A stretch of 64,000 bases of DNA from the NCBI RefSeq assembly GCF_017876575.1, contig NZ_JAGIOE010000001.1:1054001-1118000 (forward strand). Reading direction: 5' to 3'. The first letter of the stretch is position 1. The number at the start of each line of letters is the position of its first letter. Source of the stretch: Paeniglutamicibacter psychrophenolicus. GTDB taxonomy: Bacteria > Actinomycetota > Actinomycetes > Actinomycetales > Micrococcaceae. The position numbers and the translations under genes are program-made. The notes under the pieces are model-generated. The model was not told where the DNA came from. It did no database searches and worked only from the letters and a program-made list of their open reading frames with translations. Below, one piece after another: positions 60,907 to 64,000 of this stretch.

Positions 60907-62370
60907 ATGACGACCACCATCACCGTCACCCCGACGACCGCCACCGAGCTCGAGGAAATCCTCGTCGCCGCCCAGCAGGCCGCCGCCCCGTGGGCCGCAC
61001 TGCGCCCGTCCGAGCGCGCCGACGTGCTGGACACCGTCGCGGACGCCCTTGACGCCGCCGCCGGCACCCTCATCCCGATCGCCATGGCGGAGACCAACCT
61101 GCCGCAGGCCCGGCTGACCGGCGAGCTCAAGCGCACCACCTTCCAGCTGCGCATCTTCGGCGAGGTGCTGCGCGACGGCGCCTACTTGGACGCCCGCATC
61201 GACCACGCCGACGCACAGTGGCCGATGGGTGCACCGCGCCCGGATTTGCGCCGCGTGCTCGAGCCGATGGGCCCGGTCGTCGTCTTCGCGGCCAGCAACT
61301 TCCCGTTCGCCTTCTCCGTGGCCGGCGGCGACACCGCCTCCGCCTGGGCCGCGGGCAACCCCGTCATCCTCAAGGCGCACTCGGGCCACCCGGAACTCTC
61401 GATCGCCACGGCCAACACCATCGCCGAGGCACTGGCCTCCGCCAACATCCCGGCCGGCATCTTCGCCCTGGTCATGGGCACCGAGGCCGGCGCCACCGCG
61501 CTGAAGGACCCGCGCGTCAAGGCAGCGGGCTTCACTGGCTCGATCCCCGGCGGCCGCGCCCTCTTCGACATGGCCAACGCCCGCCCGGAGCCGATCCCGT
61601 TCTACGGCGAGCTCGGTTCCAACAACCCCGTCTTCGTCACCGCCGCCGCGGCTGCCGAGCGCGGCGCCGCGATCGCCGGGGAATTCGTCGCTTCCTTCAC
61701 CATGGGCGCCGGCCAGTTCTGCACCAAGCCGGGAACGATCTTCGTCCCGCGCGGCTCGGAAATCGTCGAGACCCTGCGCGCCACGCAGCTTCCGGCAGCC
61801 GCCGCACTGCTCAACGGCCGCATCCAGGCCGGCTACGTCGAGGTGCTTGAGGCCCTGCAGAATCATGAGAAGGTCCAGGTCCTGGCCCAGGGCTCGGACC
61901 CGCTGGCCGATCCGCCGAGCCCGACCCTGCTGCTCACCACTGCTGCGGACCTGCTGGCATACCCCGAGTCGCTGCAGACCGAGTGCTTCGGCCCGACCGC
62001 ACTGGTCGTCGAGTACACCGACGAAGCAGAACTCGTCGCGCTGGCCGAAAGCTTCGAGGGCCAGCTGACCGCCACCCTCGTGGGCACCGAAAACTGCGAG
62101 GTCACCGAGCTGATCGAGGTGCTTTCCCGCAAGGCAGGCCGCGTGCTGTGGAACCAGTGGCCGACCGGCGTCTCGGTCACCTACGCGCAGCAGCACGGCG
62201 GCCCGTACCCGGCAACCACCTCCGTGGGCAGCACCTCCGTGGGCACCGCCGCGATCTCCCGCTTCCTGCGCCCGGTTGCCTACCAGGGCTTCCCGCAGGC
62301 ACTGCTTCCCGAGGCGCTGCAGGATGCCAACCCGCTGAACGTGCCGCAGATGGTCAACGGCAAGCGCTAA
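60907..62370 (+). CDS. 2-oxoglutarate semialdehyde dehydrogenase, hydroxyproline branch
   Basis: A 487-residue aldehyde dehydrogenase of the same subgroup as 8544-10151. Visible: VFAASNFPFAFSVAGGDTAS, GFTGSIPGGRAL, general base Glu in YGELGSNNPV and catalytic Cys in GAGQFCTKPG. It oxidises 2-oxoglutarate semialdehyde from the deaminase to 2-oxoglutarate. Start ATG 60907 follows GAAAGGACC. It is the last gene of the hydroxyproline operon; a strong hairpin follows its stop by 20 nt. Confidence 0.92.
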   Translation: MTTTITVTPTTATELEEILVAAQQAAAPWAALRPSERADVLDTVADALDAAAGTLIPIAMAETNLPQARLTGELKRTTFQLRIFGEVLRDGAYLDARIDHADAQWPMGAPRPDLRRVLEPMGPVVVFAASNFPFAFSVAGGDTASAWAAGNPVILKAHSGHPELSIATANTIAEALASANIPAGIFALVMGTEAGATALKDPRVKAAGFTGSIPGGRALFDMANARPEPIPFYGELGSNNPVFVTAAAAAERGAAIAGEFVASFTMGAGQFCTKPGTIFVPRGSEIVETLRATQLPAAAALLNGRIQAGYVEVLEALQNHEKVQVLAQGSDPLADPPSPTLLLTTAADLLAYPESLQTECFGPTALVVEYTDEAELVALAESFEGQLTATLVGTENCEVTELIEVLSRKAGRVLWNQWPTGVSVTYAQQHGGPYPATTSVGSTSVGTAAISRFLRPVAYQGFPQALLPEALQDANPLNVPQMVNGKR

Positions 62371-62389
62371 CGGCCTGCACGCCGTGGGG

Positions 62390-62428
62390 CCCTGAACCGG
62401 CACGCCCGCAGGCTGTGCCGGTTCAGGG
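62390..62428 (+). terminator. Terminator of the hydroxyproline operon
   Basis: A perfect 14-bp stem (62390-62403 with 62415-62428), 11-nt loop, 20 nt after the stop codon. It stands only ~5 nt before homology to an alcohol dehydrogenase begins. Confidence 0.75.
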
Positions 62429-62432
62429 GCCC

Positions 62433-63347
62433 AAAGGAGCCAGGATCGTCGAAGCCATCGGCTCGACCCTGCGGGGATTCTCCGCGGGCGACAAGGTCGT
62501 CATGGGTTCGGCGTTTTGTGGCCAGTGCGAGCAATGCCTCGCCGGGAACCCGATGTATTGCCTGAGCTTCTGCGATCGGAACTTCGGCGTCCAGCGCGCG
62601 GACGGCTCGAAGGCCTTTTCGGACTCGCAGGGCGCGATCGGATCGCATTTCTTCGGCCAGTCCTCCTTCGCCGAGCACACCAACGTCGCGGCCCGTGGTG
62701 TGGTCAAGGTTCCCGACGACGTGCCGCTGGAGATCCTCGGACCCCTGGGCTGCGGCATCATGACCGGTTCCGGGGCCGTGCTCAACGTCCTTGAGCCGAA
62801 GCCCGGTTCCTCCATTGCGGTGTTCGGCACCGGGGCCGTGGGCATGGCCGGCATGCTTGCGACCAAGGCCGCCGGCGCCACGACCATCATCATGGTGGAC
62901 ATCGTGCCCGAACGCCTCGCGTTCGCCAAGGAGCTGGGAGCCACCCACACCGTGAATTCCAAGGAAGTGGACCCGGTCGAGGCGATCAAGGAGATCACCG
63001 GCGGCGGCGTCAATTACGCGTTGGACACCACCGGCGTTCCCCCGGTGTTCTCGCAGATGACCCAGTCGTTGGCCACCCGGGGCCACGGCGCCCTGGTCGG
63101 TGCCGCGAAGCTGGGGACCGAGGCACCGTTCGCCATCGGCAACCTGCTGCTGACCGGCATCAAGGTCTCCATGGTCATCGAGGGCGACGCGGTGCCCAAG
63201 GAATTCATTCCCCGGCTGATCAGCCTGCACGCGCAGGGCTTGTTCCCCTTCGACAAGCTGATCAAGAAGTACAAGTTCGAGGACATCAACCAGGCCTTCG
63301 CCGATTCCGCGGACGGATCGACGCTCAAGCCGGTCATCGTGTTCTAG
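62433..63347 (+). pseudogene. Zinc-type NAD(P) alcohol dehydrogenase lacking its N-terminus
   Basis: An open frame of ~305 codons from GARIVEAIGSTLRGFSAGDKV onward is the C-terminal five sixths of a zinc-dependent aryl-alcohol-type dehydrogenase. The structural-zinc motif CGQCEQCLAGNPMYC and the nucleotide motif AVFGTGAVGMAGMLA are present. The first ~60-65 residues, with the catalytic zinc Cys and the GHE His/Glu, are absent. Homology begins right after the terminator hairpin at 62428 (the family's GHEGAGIVE appears as KGARIVE). No good start codon or ribosome binding site is visible. It is probably inactive, though the reading frame is undamaged, so the truncation is recent. Confidence 0.82.
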
Positions 63348-63436
63348 CGCCTACGGATCCCGTTGTGGGGTGGCCGGACATGTGCCCGATAGCGCATTTC
63401 CGCCCATCCTTCCGCAGGAATGGGCCGGTGCAGGGC

Positions 63437-64000
63437 TCAGCCGCCCCACGTGAACCGGGGCCGCCCGCCCTCCAGGAATGCCCGTTGGCCGACGGCGAAG
63501 TCCTCACTGGCCGGCAGCTTGGCCCACTCCTCGCGCCACAGCTCGTCCTCCGCGCCGCTTCCGGAAACCAGGGAATCGATCAGCTTCTTCATGGTGTGGA
63601 CCGAGTACTGAGAGCGCGTGGCCATGCGGGCGACCAGGCCCTGGCTGAGGGCCTCGAAGTCGGCTTCGGGAACCACATCCGTCAGCAGTCCCCAGGCAGC
63701 CGCTTTCTCTGCAGGGATCACGTCCGCACTGAAAAGCACGTACTTGGCCTTGTCGGCGCCGAGACGCTGGACCAGGCGTTCGACGCCGCTGCGCGGGTAG
63801 ATGATGCCCAGCTTGGACGGCGTCACCGCAAGCTTGACGGAATCGGCGGCGATGCTTACGTCGCAGGCCGAGGCAATCTGCCATCCCCCTCCCATGCAGG
63901 TCCCGCGCACCAGTGCCACGGTCGGCTTGCGTGCCGCCCCGATTGCGGCATCGGCGGCGCTGAGGTGGTCGATGGTTTCCCCGTCCGGGCCCGCGTCGAA
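63437..64000 (-). CDS. Enoyl-CoA hydratase/isomerase family protein (5' partial)
   Basis: The frame is open to the window edge; the C-terminal ~187 residues are present. VRGTCMGGGWQIASACDVSIAAD is the oxyanion-hole and acyl-CoA binding motif of the crotonase family. In SKLGIIYPRSGVERLVQRLG the position of the first catalytic Glu of hydratases is not acidic, so isomerase, hydrolase or other crotonase chemistry is possible. AAAWGLLTDVVPEADF is typical. The missing N-terminus lies beyond 64000, so neighbours and operon are unknown. Confidence 0.88.
   Translation of the reverse strand, partial: FDAGPDGETIDHLSAADAAIGAARKPTVALVRGTCMGGGWQIASACDVSIAADSVKLAVTPSKLGIIYPRSGVERLVQRLGADKAKYVLFSADVIPAEKAAAWGLLTDVVPEADFEALSQGLVARMATRSQYSVHTMKKLIDSLVSGSGAEDELWREEWAKLPASEDFAVGQRAFLEGGRPRFTWGG

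Noticed and set aside
60343-62403. A 686-codon minus-strand frame opposite the aldehyde dehydrogenase gene
   Set aside because: It is the complement of a well-conserved enzyme gene and shows no protein motif, despite its length.
1-64000. CRISPR arrays, tRNA or rRNA genes, riboswitches
   Set aside because: No regularly spaced repeats, cloverleaf-like segments with a conserved T-loop, or rRNA-like stretches were seen in the intergenic regions.

Overview
The window is high-GC DNA with densely packed, often translationally coupled genes (ATGA, GTGA and TTGA start/stop overlaps), frequent GTG/TTG starts and actinobacterial-type regulators. It most resembles a soil member of the Micrococcaceae (Arthrobacter, Paeniglutamicibacter or Glutamicibacter type). 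This placement is inferred from gene content and codon use only; no rRNA or tRNA gene is present. Nearly all genes serve uptake and catabolism of small organic acids and amino acids, broken by short stretches of decayed DNA.

Layout. (1) 1-890: end of an MFS carrier; 900-1800: terminator, empty DNA and a broken IS481-type transposase; 1864-2472: FMN reductase. (2) 2767-21240: sugar-acid region. It holds two glucarate dehydratase paralogues, 5-dehydro-4-deoxyglucarate dehydratase, a 2-oxoglutarate-semialdehyde dehydrogenase, two LysR regulators, an AEC carrier, a TctCBA tripartite transporter with a universal stress protein, a galactarate/talarate-type dehydratase with its GntR regulator, and two 2-hydroxyacid dehydrogenases. 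A decayed islet lies at 18.4-20.2 kb. (3) 21527-27358: dipeptide-type ABC transporter, followed by an isochorismatase-fold protein that lacks its catalytic residues. (4) 28197-30692: large membrane protein of unknown function. (5) 30874-36100: LysR, MFS carrier, carbamoylase and amidase. (6) 36079-40153: UPF0158 protein, ECF sigma factor with divergent oxidoreductase, 2-hydroxyacid dehydrogenase and a broken IclR gene. (7) 40566-46290: citrulline/arginine-type hydrolase, ornithine cyclodeaminase, Lrp/AsnC regulator and polar amino acid ABC transporter. (8) 46288-48164: complete insertion sequence. (9) 48299-62370: hydroxyproline catabolism with two epimerases, two carriers, DapA-type deaminase, three-subunit D-hydroxyproline dehydrogenase, GntR regulator and a second semialdehyde dehydrogenase. 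(10) 62390-64000: truncated alcohol dehydrogenase and a partial enoyl-CoA hydratase.

How it fits together: glucarate (GudD, then KdgD) and 4-hydroxyproline (epimerase, dehydrogenase, deaminase) both lead to 2-oxoglutarate semialdehyde, and each branch carries its own dehydrogenase to 2-oxoglutarate.

The most notable signal is regulatory. Four promoters (before the gudD paralogue, kdgD, tctC and a 2-hydroxyacid dehydrogenase) share one architecture: a palindromic T-N11-A LysR box, exactly 19 nt, TTGGAC, 18-19 nt, and a TAnnnT -10. In two cases the box also covers the ribosome binding site of a lysR gene. I see no CRISPR array, tRNA, rRNA or recognisable riboswitch, and nothing I can claim as a wholly new enzyme system.
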